Counted from the first letter of the stretch, positions 11,795 through 23,628 are shown. The stretch: DNA of 64,000 nt from Cordilura impudica (GCA_963682025.1 OY821519.1:69075525-69139524); one strand, 5' to 3'. Made by a program: numbers and translations. Notes: generated by a model from the sequence alone, not told the origin.

Positions 11795-12171
11795 AGTACT
11801 ACGAAAGCGACAGTCTTTTAACAAGTACATTGGTTATCAATGTGATATGTCATGGAAAATATATCGCCAAAATCAAAAATCGCCAAAACCGAAAATCGCG
11901 AATAATGAAAATCACCCAAAAAAATCTTCAAAATCAAAAATGGCCAAAATCAAAAATCGCTAAAAAGAAAAATTGCCAAAGTTCAAGGCAATAGTTAAGT
12001 GTTGCCAGAGCTTATATGGATAATCCATCTTTTTCTCATGGGCAGCTACATGTACCTTGCTCCAGGGTAGGAACGCCGAAAAATCTGATAATTGGTGTAC
12101 CGAATTAAAAAACAAGAAACATTGTATATCAGCATCAATATGCATTGAAATAAAAAAATCTATACAAATAA
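11795..12171. repeat. AT-rich spacer with AAAATCGCCAAAATC micro-repeats
   Basis: A short run of AAAATCGCCAAAATCAAAA variants (about 11865-11985), then unremarkable sequence. No gene is recognised. It is part of the hAT-1 interior. Confidence 0.5.
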
Positions 12172-12598
12172 TCTATACTAACATAATAAAGAGGTAATAT
12201 GTGTTTGTTTGTTTGTAGGAGGTAATCTCCGTAACATCTCATCTGATCTTCCTGAAATATTCACAGAGTCTTACTGCGCATATGGGAGTGCTACAGGCTG
12301 TAATTTTTTACATATTTTTACAAAGTAAATTTTTAATATCCTATATATTAAGTACTATGATAGAGAAACCATTGGAAATTTGTCTCAGGTCATCTATTAT
12401 TAACGTAAGTAGTCAGACAAAAAAAATGGGCGGGATTGGACAAATACGCGTGGCACCCCCACACAAATTTTATATTAAATGTGATATATCTGAATTACTG
12501 TATTAGTGGGAGCTTTGGGACTTTGCGTGAGCCCTTTCATAACGATTGGGAGGGGTGGGAGGGGGAGGGTGCAGCGAAACACACCGGGTTACATCTAG
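12172..12598 (+). mobile_element. Complete non-autonomous Helitron, 427 bp
   Basis: Begins TCTATACTAACATAATAAAG after an A and ends ACACCGGGTTACATCTAG before a T. TC start, CTAG end and insertion between A and T are the Helitron hallmarks. A weak hairpin (GGTG...CACC, 12569-12585) lies ten bases before the CTAG. No coding capacity. It is inserted in the hAT-1 3' region, outside the transposase. Confidence 0.85.
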
Positions 12599-12762
12599 TT
12601 ATTTATATAATTACACAAAAACTTATTGTTACAACTTATACAAGAAATATATTTGTGTATAAGAGCGTTGATACACATTAAAAATTAAAAAATTATATTC
12701 TTTTAATAAGAGCTAAATTAAAGAAAAATTAACTGTAATATAAAGCACTGCATTGAAATTGC

Positions 12763-14567
12763 TTACATATTTTTATTTAAAAATAAAAACTTGTCTACAT
12801 TTTCACTGATTAATTGGGTCCTGCGTTCTTCTAAAATGCGTCCCGATACTGAAAAAACTCGCTCGCTTGTTGCAGATCTTGCAGGAATATTCAAAATATG
12901 TCGAGCAACAGCTTTTAAACGGGATAAATCAATGACATTTTTCTAAAATGCCATGATATCTTCATTTCCACACGTTTTATTTAAATAAATATTTATTTCA
13001 TCCAACTGGCTTCCATCACTTTCTTTTACATTGAAGGAATCTGTGAACTCCAAAAATAGAGCGTCTTTTGAAGTAGATGGACCTAAATGTCTTTCCGAAT
13101 TTTTGACTGCATTAGATGTATTTGCATTAAATATATCCATCAAGAAGTTAGCAGTGGTAATTACATTGGTCCGTTCTTCGTCACTCATAAAATGCAACTT
13201 TTTATAGGGTGGATTCAAAAAAAGGGCTACACGGCTGATGTCATTAGGTGTTAACCGTTTAAGCAGTGCTCTTTCTGTTTTCATTTTTAGCTCAGTTATA
13301 ACAGTTGAATCGTTTAAGGAGGCTTCGCAATGTTTTTTAATTTTCTCAAAGACTAAAACTGTTTCATTTATAGTAGGAAGTGTATCGGAAGAAAGTCGTT
13401 CCGAGCATTCTTTTAAAATTTCGAGAAACTTTAAAACTTTTTGAAGTAAGCCTTGATCAATTTTACCCAACCGGTTAAGCTCACTTCTTTTGTTAAGTAT
13501 CTCCTGCATTTCTCTATATGACTCATCGATGCTTTGTAACATGATAAAAATCGAATTCCAGCGAGTTTTCACGTGCTGTTTCAATGATTTTGTCAGCTTA
13601 GTATTTAGCTGGGATCGTTTGAAAAATTCGACTATCTTTTTCGATTCGAAAACTAAGACCTTTATGTCCTCAATCGGATCATTATTAAGAACATCTTCCA
13701 TAAGAAGGTTGATATTGTGACATGCACAGGAAAGACGCTTGTATGATCTAAAGGCTTTAACAACATTAGCTCCATTATCTGTTACGATAAAACCATTTTC
13801 CAATTTTTGTTCAATTTTAAACTCCTTTAAAACTTCAATAACAGCTCTCAGAATATTTTCGCCAGTTTTTTTTGTCGTCAGGAAATTCTCGCGTGGCAAG
13901 AACAGAAGCAGTCAATACCCAATCTTCATTAATGTAATGAGCGCTCAAAGTGAAGAAGCTGCGTTGGCTATATTCATCCGTCCACAAATCGGTTGTAAAC
14001 GCTAAGTTATTCTCTTGCAAAACTTTTGAAAGTACTGCTTTGATTTTTTCATATTCAGCAGGCATTGTGGTCCACACTAGTGTCCTTCTGGATACCAATA
14101 TGTCTTCAATATTTTGTTTGCCATACTTGGCTCCAATGTCAAGCAAAGCTTGACCAAATTTCCTGAATCCGGAACCTACAAAACAGAATTTCAGCTGCAT
14201 ACTTTAAAGCTTTTTAAAAATTTTTACAAACCTTCCGTAAACAAAACGGGCGCAAGTCTATCGTTACAAAGCCGAGTTGATGCTGCGCAATTTCAGCCTT
14301 AGATTGTATCGGTACCTTGCGTAGCAATAACGTGTCCATAACATTTGTTGTTGTGTTTCTTGCGATTGTCAAATTATTACAGGAGTGGCGGATCAAACTG
14401 CCAGTGCCAAATTTGGATGAATATGATAGAATTTCCCTGCATTTGTTGCACTGAGCAAAGTCAAGATGCTTTCCTTCGTATTTGACAGCACGGAAATCAC
14501 TCCAATCCTTAGAATTGATATTTAAATCATTTTCTATTTCAACCTTTAATTTTTTCGTAAAAGACAA
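12763..14567 (-). pseudogene. hAT-1 transposase: BED finger, one intron, one frameshift, one stop
   Basis: hAT-superfamily transposase. The N-terminus has a BED-type zinc finger (CNKCREIL...LIRH at ~38-60). Exon 1 (14567-14228) joins exon 2 (from 14175) across a 52-nt intron with GTAAAA donor and TTTTGTAG acceptor, giving KVC-SGFRKFGQALLDIGAKY. Then come TTDLWTDEYSQRSFFTL (first catalytic Asp region), IVTDNGANVVKAF and the SCACHNINLL block. The frame breaks at a T8 run (13866-13873); T7 would keep it open. An in-frame TAG at 12943-12945 falls where the family usually has Trp. Beyond it the C-terminal dimerisation block is intact (ARSATSERVFSVSGRILEERR), ending at 12763. Only two lesions separate it from a full frame. 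Confidence 0.88.
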
Positions 14568-14885
14568 TTTGGAATGCTTTTACACTTTTGTGGAGCAGCC
14601 AAAAGCAAAAAAACTTATGATATGAAATGACATTAATCAGCTGCTACGCAGTGATGCCAAACCTGCATATTTCATTTGTCTCTTGACAGTTGATAATACG
14701 TATACAACAATGGCATGCCACTACTGGCATGTGTAAAGGCAGGGTAAAGTAATGCTTGAATCACGCATGTACACACACGGACACTTACAAATATATCACG
14801 CTCACGCATGTTCACGCGAAAATTATTTCACGTGCGTGCGTGATCACGCGTGTCACGTAAAATTCACGTCACGCGCCCATCTCTG

Positions 14886-15245
14886 ATGTAAACATTTATA
14901 CCCTTAGGGAGGTAAAAATCTATTTTACAATACAATCACAAAAACAGAGTCAGACAAGAACGGTGTGAGTTATGAGTGTATTGGTGCAATAAAATTATTA
15001 CAGCTAATTCAACAACACTCAAGAATAACACTATTAAAAATATAACAATATCGTAGTATAACAACTAATTCAACAACCAAAAAGTATAACACAATCACAA
15101 AAATAACAATATACAAGTATAACAGCTAATTAAACTAGGCTGAATGTATAACAAAAAATGTGAAAGCACGAGTACATTCAACTTAAAAAAATCTTTAATT
15201 ACTAGATGTTTACACATCTCCTCTGTGATCGGACTCACATAGATT
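14886..15245. repeat. Repeat with GTAAACAT inverted ends, noncoding
   Basis: Starts ATGTAAACATTTATACCC and ends near AATTACTAGATGTTTACAC ATCTCCTCTGTGATCGG. The first half recurs at 43817-43935. The end recurs in inverse orientation at 28895-28935 and directly at 49975-50025. The shared TGTAAACATCTA near both ends suggests a TIR element. The exact ends are not defined, and hAT-1 sits in its left edge. Confidence 0.5.
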
Positions 15246-15293
15246 TTTTTTACGAAAATTTACTTTAACTTTATAACAAAATGTATTTTTAAA

Positions 15294-15770
15294 CCATATC
15301 CCACTATGTGGTCAGAGTATAATGACTTTGTACTGATGTTTGTAACTACCAAAAATATTTGGTATGAATGATTTAGCTATTTCCGTCTGTCTTTCCATCA
15401 CTGTGTCCATGTAAACTTTGTAATCAAACTGCAGGTCGTATGTATGAATATATTTTGATGAAATGTACTATATATGCTTCTATCGGCCATAGGATGAACA
15501 CTATTGAAATTAGGGTAAAATAGGTTCATGTTCAGACCTAGTCGCCATACAAATAACCTCTATGAGATTGACTTAAATTGCCATAATATATAAATTATAA
15601 TGTAGATTTCGGTCAAGTTGGGTTGTGTATGTTTCTTACATCCATTCATCAGTATCCTAAAAGTAAAACCTGTAGGACAATTCCTAGTCAACCCTCATAC
15701 GAAGTTGATTCGCGATCTTTACTCAAGTCTATCAAAAAACAAAAATATTGCAATGAAACGAAAAGTGCCA
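15294..15770 (+). mobile_element. Degenerate DINE-1-like element, copy C
   Basis: AAACCATATCCCACTATGTGG, AATGACTTTGTACTGATG, a short GTCTGTCTTTCC tract and CATGTAAACTTTGTAATC follow the order of the intact copies with many substitutions. It is lost after CAAAAATATTGCAATG near 15755. This is an old, 3'-truncated copy of the family. Confidence 0.7.
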
Positions 15771-16024
15771 GCAGTCCACAGACCATATGTTGGCTATTCA
15801 TCCCTACAATTTTCAAGAGCTTTAGAATAATGGGCGTTGAGAGAACATCGTTGATTTGACTTGGACTTCACAAGAGAGACCATAAAAAAGACAATATGTG
15901 CTGGGACATGGAGGAAATCTCGTTTATTTAACGTGGACCTGACAGTGTGCATTGATAAAAAAAAACGTTAAAAATATTGAAAGATAACATATTTATTGGG
16001 AAAAAAAAACAATAATTGTTACCG

Positions 16025-17805
16025 AATATTCTTATGAACTCTTTGGAAACATTGCTTAGTACAAATATTGCATATTTGTGATACTTTTTTTTGCTTAATT
16101 AGTTGCAGCTGCTGCTGTCTCGCCCTTCAATCTATGTTCACTGTACCACCCTGCACATCTAAGTCTGGTTAGTTTTAAGTCTTTTCCATCCAGTTGTGTA
16201 AGAAAAAGCTTCTTCGAGACAGTCGACGGATCATTAGCTCTTTGGGAGATACTTGAAGATGAGCCACTCTGCGCGTAAGCGTTACCGGTAAATTGGCTGC
16301 CTGTACGCCCAATAAGTTTTTTACAATACCTATTTGTGCCTGCAAAAGACTACATTTTGTCTGCTGGTTCAATTTGTTGTACAAATAAACTGCATTTATC
16401 ATGACTACTCCAAAAATAACATCGACTGCAATTTTTTTGTACCATGTCAGACTCTTGCGAGTTTGCGAATAGTAGCTTGATAATTCGTCAGATAAGTCGA
16501 TACCTTTCTTTCGATTATTGTATTCCAATATCATATTGGGTTTCAGACGTTGATTTCGGCCCTTGGACATCGTTTGTTCATCTGTGTGGCATGTAGATAC
16601 CATTAGGACATCCCTTTTTTCCTTCCATTTTAGGATAGTGACATGGCTTTTTTGAGCAGCGATTTGCTCGCCTTTCTTTAGTTTCTTGTTTTTAACCAAT
16701 AAAGGCAGGTCTTTGCGGTTTTTTTCTCAAAGTTCCACAAAGATCAGTTTTACGTAGGAGCAAATAGTTAGCCAATGGTAGATTTGTATACCAATTATCT
16801 GCAACAACCATTCCCTGGTTCAAAAGTTCCTCACACAGACAACGCTTCCAGGCTTATCTAAGTTAGCGATTTGAGGATCCTGGCCACTATAAATTTTATA
16901 ATTCCAAACATATCCATCATCAGTTGTTGCCTTGTATATCTTTATCCCGTATTTATGTCTTTTGTTGGGATTGTACTTGCGAATTAGTAGACGCCCTTTG
17001 AAAGGAACCATCGATTCATCCACAACTATGCAGTGTTTCGGTGAAAGAACTTTTCTGCCATTTCTCATTATCATATATATAAGTGGTGAGATCTTACACA
17101 AACGATCATTAACATCTCTTTCAGCTGTGTTGTCAACAAAATGCCAGCAATGCAATATTGCAAAAAACGATTATAGGACATTTCTATGTTGTTGATCAGC
17201 GGATGATAAAAAATCGGATCTTTTTTCCAGTAACTTCGGGGAATTTGATTATAGCAGTTAGCAAGTAAATTCCCAAAACTTTTCAATATCTTCCTTGTTT
17301 ACTGGTTTCCAGCGACTCATATTCTTATTATTAGTTATAAGTTGTTCATCGTATATATTAGTCTGTTTTATCATCAAGTCTAAGACATTGTCGTCAACTA
17401 AAAGCGAAATACCGAAAGTTAATCAGCATTTTCTGGAATGTTTTCAGTGTGTATGTTGGGTCCTTCACCTCTAAAAATTTGTCGATCTAAAGATTGAATT
17501 CCATAATACCATCCATTTTGTTCATCATATTCTTTCATTTGGCTTTCAGCCATTGAGGTATTTTTTGGACGTTGCTCGACTGCATTTATTGCAATGTTAT
17601 TATCGTCATCGTAATCGGAATTAGTTGCTGAAATTGGTTGTGGATCGTCAGGAAGAAAATCAGGATCTGCCGTATTATCGTCACTATCAAAATCAGATAC
17701 ATCATATTCTTCTCCATCCGATGAACTTGACTCAATGGATTCTAAATCACGCTCTTCAAGAATTCTTTCCAATTCTTCGTCCGTATATTTTGCTTTTCGA
17801 CTCAT
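16025..17805 (-). pseudogene. piggyBac-type transposase, frameshifted (piggyBac-2)
   Basis: The acidic N-terminus (17805-17419) precedes a core in which all three catalytic Asp boxes can be found: CIVVDESMVPFKGR (~17035), VVADNWYTNLPLA (~16800) and KGIDLSDELSSYYS (~16490). RKYNPNKRHKYGIKIY matches the family closely. The C-terminal Cys-rich domain continues beyond the stop at 16175 in other frames (RLRCAGWY, then ICNICTKQCF near 16050). The frame breaks at least five times, several times in short A/T runs (17162-17167, 16719-16725). In active elements this enzyme excises precisely at TTAA. A 13-15-bp hairpin pair lies upstream (17918-17990). Flanking TTAA ends were not established. Confidence 0.85.
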
Positions 17806-17917
17806 TATTGCTCAACGTCTAATCAATAGTGTTTTATTTTGTTTTAAGAATAACGCTGTCTGTAAAGAAAAAGGAAACCCGTTATAGAAAATGCATTATA
17901 AAAGCTAAAAATATTCG

Positions 17918-17990
17918 TAGCCCACATGTGGTCTGTGGACTCTGAAGGCGAGATTTTGTTTAATGGATTCCACAGCCCATATGTGGGCTA
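17918..17990. repeat. Inverted repeat upstream of piggyBac-2
   Basis: TAGCCCACATGTGG (17918-17931) faces CCCATATGTGGGCTA (17976-17990), an imperfect hairpin just outside the piggyBac-2 start. It is probably a subterminal hairpin of that element, a feature known in piggyBac-like transposons. The link is an inference from position. Confidence 0.55.
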
Positions 17991-18482
17991 TTAAAAAAAA
18001 TACAGCGATTTTACAAAAAAAAAAAAAGTGGACGTGTGAGGCAATCCTCAGTCGCTGCCTGTTAACGTGTTAATTTTGTGAGGATTGTAGAACATGATTA
18101 AAATTGAATAATCAAATTTATAGTTGGTTTGCTAAATTTTCAACCGATAATGTTTTGTATGGCAAACCCAATATATTTAATAAAAAAAATTTACTAATGA
18201 GGAAAATAATGTAGACGCTATTAATTCTCAATGCAGTTTAGTATGATTTACAATATTCTGGTCAAATGCATCCTAAACTAAAGATTAATTAAGAATTCTG
18301 TTACTTAATGCAAATATGTTCTCATAATCTGAAATCACACCTCATAAATTGTTAAGACTTCTTTCGAACACTCTAAAAAAAGTTTTTTATGGCAGCATTA
18401 AATTTGAAGAAGTAAGGATTTGTATGTCTGTGGTAAAATTAAAACGGCGCTGAGTACCTAGGCCCCTAATGAACAAACGCCG

Positions 18483-18520
18483 CACAGTGGCGCCATTTGA
18501 GGTTTTTCGTTGCAAAAATC
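18483..18520 (+). promoter_or_regulatory. Transib left end, recombination-signal-like
   Basis: CACAGTG (18483-18489), a 22-bp spacer, then GCAAAAATC (18512-18520). The heptamer equals the vertebrate V(D)J heptamer. The nonamer matches 7 of 9 bases of ACAAAAACC. It is presumably a transposase binding and cleavage site. Confidence 0.75.
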
Positions 18521-18795
18521 ATATCTTTTGAACCGAATAACATAATTGAACAGTTCAAACAGCATGTGATAGATAACTGTTCAGCCTATGAAATGAGCGT
18601 TTGGAAAGGGTGCTACGCTTTGTAGGGGCCTACTTATGGGTTATCAAAGTTAAAATTTGTAGAAAAATCAATTTTATGGTAACTAAAAAAAATTATTTTT
18701 ACATTTTTAGATTGTTTTTATTTTTTTTTTTTTTCTCTTTAGGGTTTTATGTTTTAAATTATTACCCAACAAATTAAAAAAAAATTACTTCTTTT

Positions 18796-19520
18796 TATAC
18801 CCTATACCACTATGTGGTTTGGGTATAATGACTTTGTGCTGCTGTTTGTAACAACCAAAAATATTTGACCTACACCCATCTTTAATTATACCGATCGAAT
18901 CAGAATCACTATCTGATTCGATTTAACGATGTCCGTCCGTCTGTGTGTCCATGTAAAGCTTTTAATCAAACTGCAGGTCGCAAATATGAATTTATTTTGA
19001 CGAAATTTGGTACTGAAATTGGTGAGAATCGGTCCATGTTCAGACCTAGCCCCCATACAAATGACCCCTATGAAATCAACATATATTGCCAAAGATCCAA
19101 ATTATCATATAAGTCTTAGTCAAATTGGGTTTGTATGTATATATGATCCCTATTGGACAACTCTTAGTCATAGGCCCCATATAGAGCTGCTTCCCGATCT
19201 TCACTTAAATCTATCAAAAAACGAAAATATTGCACTGATTCTTCTCAAATTTTGTTTGTATATATTTTTGCAAAATACAAGAGACTTTACCAAACATGGT
19301 CAGGATCGGTCCATTTTTGGGCCTAGTCCCCATATAGATATAGCATCCGATATGAACTTTTTCATATCTGCATCCGAAAAAATTAATAAAATTCCCACCC
19401 AAATTTGGTTTATGCTTATTTTCTATATCCAGTTAGTTGGGCCTGAGAGATAGGGTCTCTAAACGCATGGTATAGGGTATCGTATAGTCGGTCTAGACCG
19501 ACTATAATTTTCTTACTTGT
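18796..19520 (+). mobile_element. DINE-1-like element, copy D
   Basis: TATACCCTATACCACTATG start, short GTCCGTCCGTCTG tract, intact palindrome TAGTCGGTCTAGACCGACTA and CTTACTTGT end at 19520. It has lost about 65 bp of the core after GAAATTTGGTA. It is inserted in the Transib beyond the transposase 3' end. Confidence 0.85.
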
Positions 19521-19533
19521 TTAATTTATTTTT

Positions 19534-22140
19534 TCAATTTTCTGTAAAATATTCATCACAATTCGTTAGAGAAGGTATATCTAAAAGACTAATCATTTCT
19601 AAACTATAATTATTTTCTGACTCTATTCGTGACTTCACATGCCGCAGGGAAGAAATAAGTGGATCGGAAGATACTACCCTTGATGCTTTGAATGTGTTCT
19701 GCAATCTATATTTTTTATAAAATTTGTTAAGAGACTCCTGTGCTTCTACAGAATGCTCTGCAATTGGCAAAGGCTGGTACTCAATTATGTCAACTTCTTC
19801 TGTGGATACATTTCTGCTAAAAGAGATGCAGTTTTCGATGCATATTCTCCGTATTTTGTAGAATTGACATTTTCTTTGCAGTTTAAAACATTCAAGATCG
19901 TATCCAATCTTTTCACGATTTGATTGTCAATTCCAGTGATTCTAGTTACTGCCTCATCATTTTCAAAAAATCTCCTAGAAGTGCTTGGGACAGTCTACTT
20001 TTAGTCCAACTTGTTTAAAAAAAGCATCCTGTATTTGCTTCTTTCTGATCTTTTCCTTATCCTTTATTGATGTATTTTCATCGAAGTTTTCCTCCTCTTA
20101 TACGCCAGTTTTAGCAAGAACTCCATACACCTTATCCTTGCATGCAATGGTGACATTCCATATTCGTAATTCTCCTCGTTTGTAGAATCGTTTATATTAC
20201 CAAAGTTCTTCTGACTCTTTTTGCAAATCGGGTATGACAATGTTGTGGTTGTTCCTGTCAGTTCGTTTACGACTTTTCCGTCAACCATGGTCAGGTGGAA
20301 CTCGTAATTGCATTCAATATATTTTCCTTCTCCAATTTGCAGCTTTGTAGGCTTAATCTTGCTTATTTGTTCTTCAATGTCCTTCACCGTGGTCCTTATG
20401 AGTTCTGCCGATACTCTTGCAAACTGAAACATTATTGGTCGGCAATAATGCACTGATGATGGACGTGGAGATTTGAAGTGTAGGGAAACATCAGATTTTA
20501 GCCGCAAAGGAACAACAGATGCCATAAACATATTTCCGTCCGATATTGTAGCTTCATCGGAAGATATCCTTTGCTTATAAACGCTTTGCCCGGATGATCC
20601 ATCGCAGCCCCATTTGCTGATCAATGTCAGTTTCTCAGGAAGAATTTTCACCTCATTTTCAGGAAGACTCTCGAACAACCGTTTTGCTGTATGGCCCATG
20701 AGATCCTGCAGATTGGCTTTCACAGAGACTTTCGTAAACTCCGTATGCAGTGGTCGTGAATTTATTTTGGCTTGCGCAATATGCGTGAATCCTGGTAAAA
20801 CGTCAGCCCCGTGTCGCAATAAAGATGCCCGTCGTATCTCATATTTTTCTTTGGAAAGTTGTAAGTCCATAAACAAGGCCAAGGCTTCTTCGAAACCATA
20901 CTTTTTAATGTGTGCGTTTGTGGGCGTGGGAATGCTTTCCTTAATCCTTTTTAGTCGCAGTGGGCTTGCATCAGCAACAGATTGTGTAATCTGCGACCTA
21001 ACTCTTTCACTATCCTTTGTATATTTATTAGACAGCGCGGCCGATAAATGCTTCGTGGTCAAGTCATTGGTGGCATCGGCAAGTTTCCTCTTTCTTGTGA
21101 AAATTGAACACTCCTCAATATTTTTTTTTGGCCTTCCTTTTGCTCCTCTGGTTGATGTGGTGGGTTTATCTACTGCCAATATATCCAGGATGGTGTCTTC
21201 ATTAAGCCAGTCCTCGTTTTTGGAGTTGAAGTTCTGAACAAGGTTCAGAAAATACACACATGAAACACACAATGTTCTGTTCAAAAGCAGCCAACACATA
21301 TCTTTATTTTCATATCAATTATGTGCGTTTCTAAATTTTCTACGGTGCCCAACACAACCATGACTGTGTTCGTTTTAATATTTCGTTATTTACACGAACA
21401 TTTTTGTATCACATACTTTTTGTTTCAATCGCACATAAAGCACACATTTTTGAGTGTTGCTTTATTTGAAGTTCATGTTGTGGCTCGTGTAGTGAGAAAA
21501 AACAGAACATGTACAATAAACAGGTTCGAGTTCAGTTATATTTTAAACACGACTTAACTGAACTCGAACCTGTTTATTGTACATGTTCTGTGTTTTTTTT
21601 CACTACACGTACCAGAACATGAACTTCAAATAAAGCAACACTCAAAAATGTGTGCTTTATGTGTGATTGAAACAAAAAGTATGTGATACAAAAATGTTCG
21701 TGTAAATAACGAAATATTAAAACGAACACAGTCATGGTTGTGTTGGGCACCGAAGAAAATTTAAAAACAAACATAATTGGTATGAAAATAAAAATATGTG
21801 TGTGTTGGTCTAAGTTATGTTTGTTTACATATATGTACGAGTTTTTTATTCAGTGTGTGTTTTTTTCTGAACTCTGGTTCTGAATGGTTCGATTAGATTT
21901 CACCCATTTTGCCTTAATATTTGTATATATCAGATAAAAATTATTTTTTATAATTTCGCTTCTCTCAGTATTTCCGTATAAGCCATCAAGTTCTTCTAAA
22001 GCAGCTTCCGTGGAAAACTTTGGTGTGGTTGACCTTCTAAACAGTTCAAATAATTTTAAACTGTTTAACGCCATGGTTTCAGTACTTGTTGCGCCAACTT
22101 TCAGTCGTAGCCTAATCCAGGCATTATGCTTATTTTGCAA
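19534..22140 (-). pseudogene. Transib / RAG1-core-like transposase, decayed
   Basis: DDE recombinase relic. The three catalytic positions can be located. The first Asp lies in KWGCDGSSGQ (codon 20601-20603). The second lies in HLTMVDGKVVNELTG (20280-20282), 107 codons later; mouse RAG1 D600 to D708 is 108. The Glu lies in VEAQESLNKFYKKYR (19735-19737), which parallels AESGNKLFRRFR of RAG1. PRPSSVHYCRPIMFQF between the first two matches insect Transib proteins from memory. Exon 1 (22140-21885) and the main frame (from 21230) read as one exon (NRTIQN/FNSKNEDWL) once the hAT foldback and one GTTCTGAA are removed. Downstream of ~20100 there are at least three frameshifts, a TAA, and a probable ~15-residue deletion before the Glu box. 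Inactive. Confidence 0.85.
21239..21876. mobile_element. hAT-type foldback MITE with ~300-bp arms
   Basis: Two long inverted arms meet near 21545-21555; their inner ~230 bp are nearly identical (for example CAGGTTCGAGTTCAGTTA against its complement). The outer ends are CAAGGTTCAGAAAA and, read from the right, CAGAGTTCAGAAAA. A perfect 8-bp duplication GTTCTGAA (21231-21238, 21877-21884) indicates hAT-driven insertion. It lies inside the Transib coding frame. Frames within the arms mirror each other and are not genes. Confidence 0.85.
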
Positions 22141-22982
22141 TATATAGGCTTATGCTACCATGCCTAAAAATTTACATTTTCCCTGCATACATATGGATTT
22201 AGGCTGAATTATGCAATTTTGATATTATGCTCGTGTCTAAATAAGGGACCATAAGTCAATATTGTTATTGACCATTTGTACTCCAAAGTAATTTTTAAGT
22301 GAGGTGCGTACCTGCGAATTTCATTTTTGTGCATCCTGTGTCTGTAACAGAATATTGGGAGTAGACTTTGGTAGAGGCTCACAGGTAGACAACCGACTTA
22401 AAATGCAATTTTCAAACTATTAGATCAAACTACTGTCAGTCAAAACATGTAAGGGATGCACGCCATACAATTTCTGCAACCATATCTTTTTAACCTTTTT
22501 TACCTCTAGAAGCCAAACGGGCATGTACGGGCAAATAAAACCTTTTGAATTATGTAAAGAAATAATCAAAGAACATGTTTTGCAAATATGGCAAATATAG
22601 AAAAATATAGATTTTTTTATTTTCCGTCAAAGTTGAAAAATAGTGAAAAAAAGGATAGTTTTTAAATAGTGATTTACCAGGAGAAACACAAAGCAAACAG
22701 TTAATTTTTTTTTTATCATTATACATTTAATAAATACATCAATCAATACAAATAAAAAATAAGGCGATTCGTTACCTATTTTTCGTGATATTACACCTGA
22801 AATCGCAACAAATTGACTTAAAATTGTGTGTTTTTTTGAAAACCGAAAGTCGGTCAACTTTGAACGGTTATATCTTCTAAACTAAAAATGTGATATTATT
22901 AAGAGTAGCATATTTGAAATCGTTGAAAAGTTTCCTATAACATGGGTTTATTCAAAACTTCGTCGGCGCACATGAAAATTTT

Positions 22983-23021
22983 GATTTTTGCAACCTCGTT
23001 TGCTCTACGGGCGCCACTGTG
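22983..23021 (-). promoter_or_regulatory. Transib right end, recombination-signal-like
   Basis: Read inward on minus: CACAGTG (23021-23015), a 23-bp spacer, then GCAAAAATC (22991-22983). The nonamer-like block is identical to that at the left end although the spacers differ in sequence. Conservation of heptamer and nonamer but not spacer suggests function. Confidence 0.75.
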
Positions 23022-23628
23022 CGCCGCAAAAAAAAATTAACAAACACCCAAAAAAAATTGTATGGGATTGCGGCATTTGTTCCTGATGAACCCGCGTCCG
23101 CGCGCCGTTCAGTTGTCGTTTACTTATATGTAATCGCCGCAAAACATATTTTTTTAAGATCATTCCGATATTTTACATTTTGATGGATAAGAAAATGCAA
23201 AAATGCTATTAAAGTTTTTCAAACATTGCATGATATGCTGTGGTTGCGAGCTAAAGCTTCGCAATGATGCTGCCGAAAAGAATACAGCATTCTAATGCGT
23301 TTATTATAGGAGAAATATTGAGGGCGGAATGCAAATTTTCATTTGAATAAATATTTGGCAAAAAAAAAATCATTAAATAAAAATATGTGAAAAATTTTTC
23401 GAAATGTTTTTGGGACGTATAAATATTTGGCAAAAAAAAAATCATTAAATAAAAATATGTGAAAAATTTTTCGAAATGTTTTTGGGACGTAAATTCAAAT
23501 TTTTATTTGGTTTTTTGAAAAATTGAGGAATTAGTTCATTTTTTGGGGGCTTTTTAAACGTTTTGGGGCTTTTGTTCATCGCGAACTTGCGCCCCGATTT
23601 TTTGGGACATTTGTTAATTTTTTATTTT

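Larger units (their letters stand above)
10711..14885 (-). mobile_element. hAT transposon with subterminal GCGTGA motifs (hAT-1)
   Basis: The right end, read inward on minus, is CAGAGATGGGCGCGTGACG. The left end reads TAGAGA, then a 14-bp insertion, then TGGGCACGCATG. ATGTTAAAC (10702-10710) and ATGTAAAC (14886-14893) flank it, an 8-bp hAT-type target duplication with one extra T. Many TCACGC/GCGTGA motifs crowd both ends (10733-10850 and 14758-14880), as expected for hAT transposase binding sites. It encodes the hAT transposase at 12763-14567 and carries two Helitron-like insertions (10910 and 12172). Confidence 0.85.
18483..23021 (-). mobile_element. Transib transposon with RSS-like ends
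   Basis: Perfect 12-bp inverted ends CACAGTGGCGCC (18483-18494, and the complement at 23010-23021), flanked by a perfect 5-bp GC-only duplication CGCCG (18478-18482 and 23022-23026). CAC-starting ends with 5-bp GC-rich duplications define Transib, the superfamily from which the vertebrate RAG1 recombinase core derives. A RAG1-like transposase gene lies inside on the minus strand. The element holds a DINE-1-like copy (18796-19520) and a hAT foldback (21239-21876). Ends and duplication are intact although the gene is not, so it could still be a substrate for a transposase supplied in trans. Confidence 0.92.

Noticed and set aside
20614..21237. 207-residue plus-strand frame
   Set aside because: It is the antisense shadow of the Transib transposase; the minus frame carries the recognisable motifs.
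21321..21774. Duplicated small protein gene in inverted orientation
   Set aside because: Both frames lie in the arms of the hAT foldback MITE and mirror each other.
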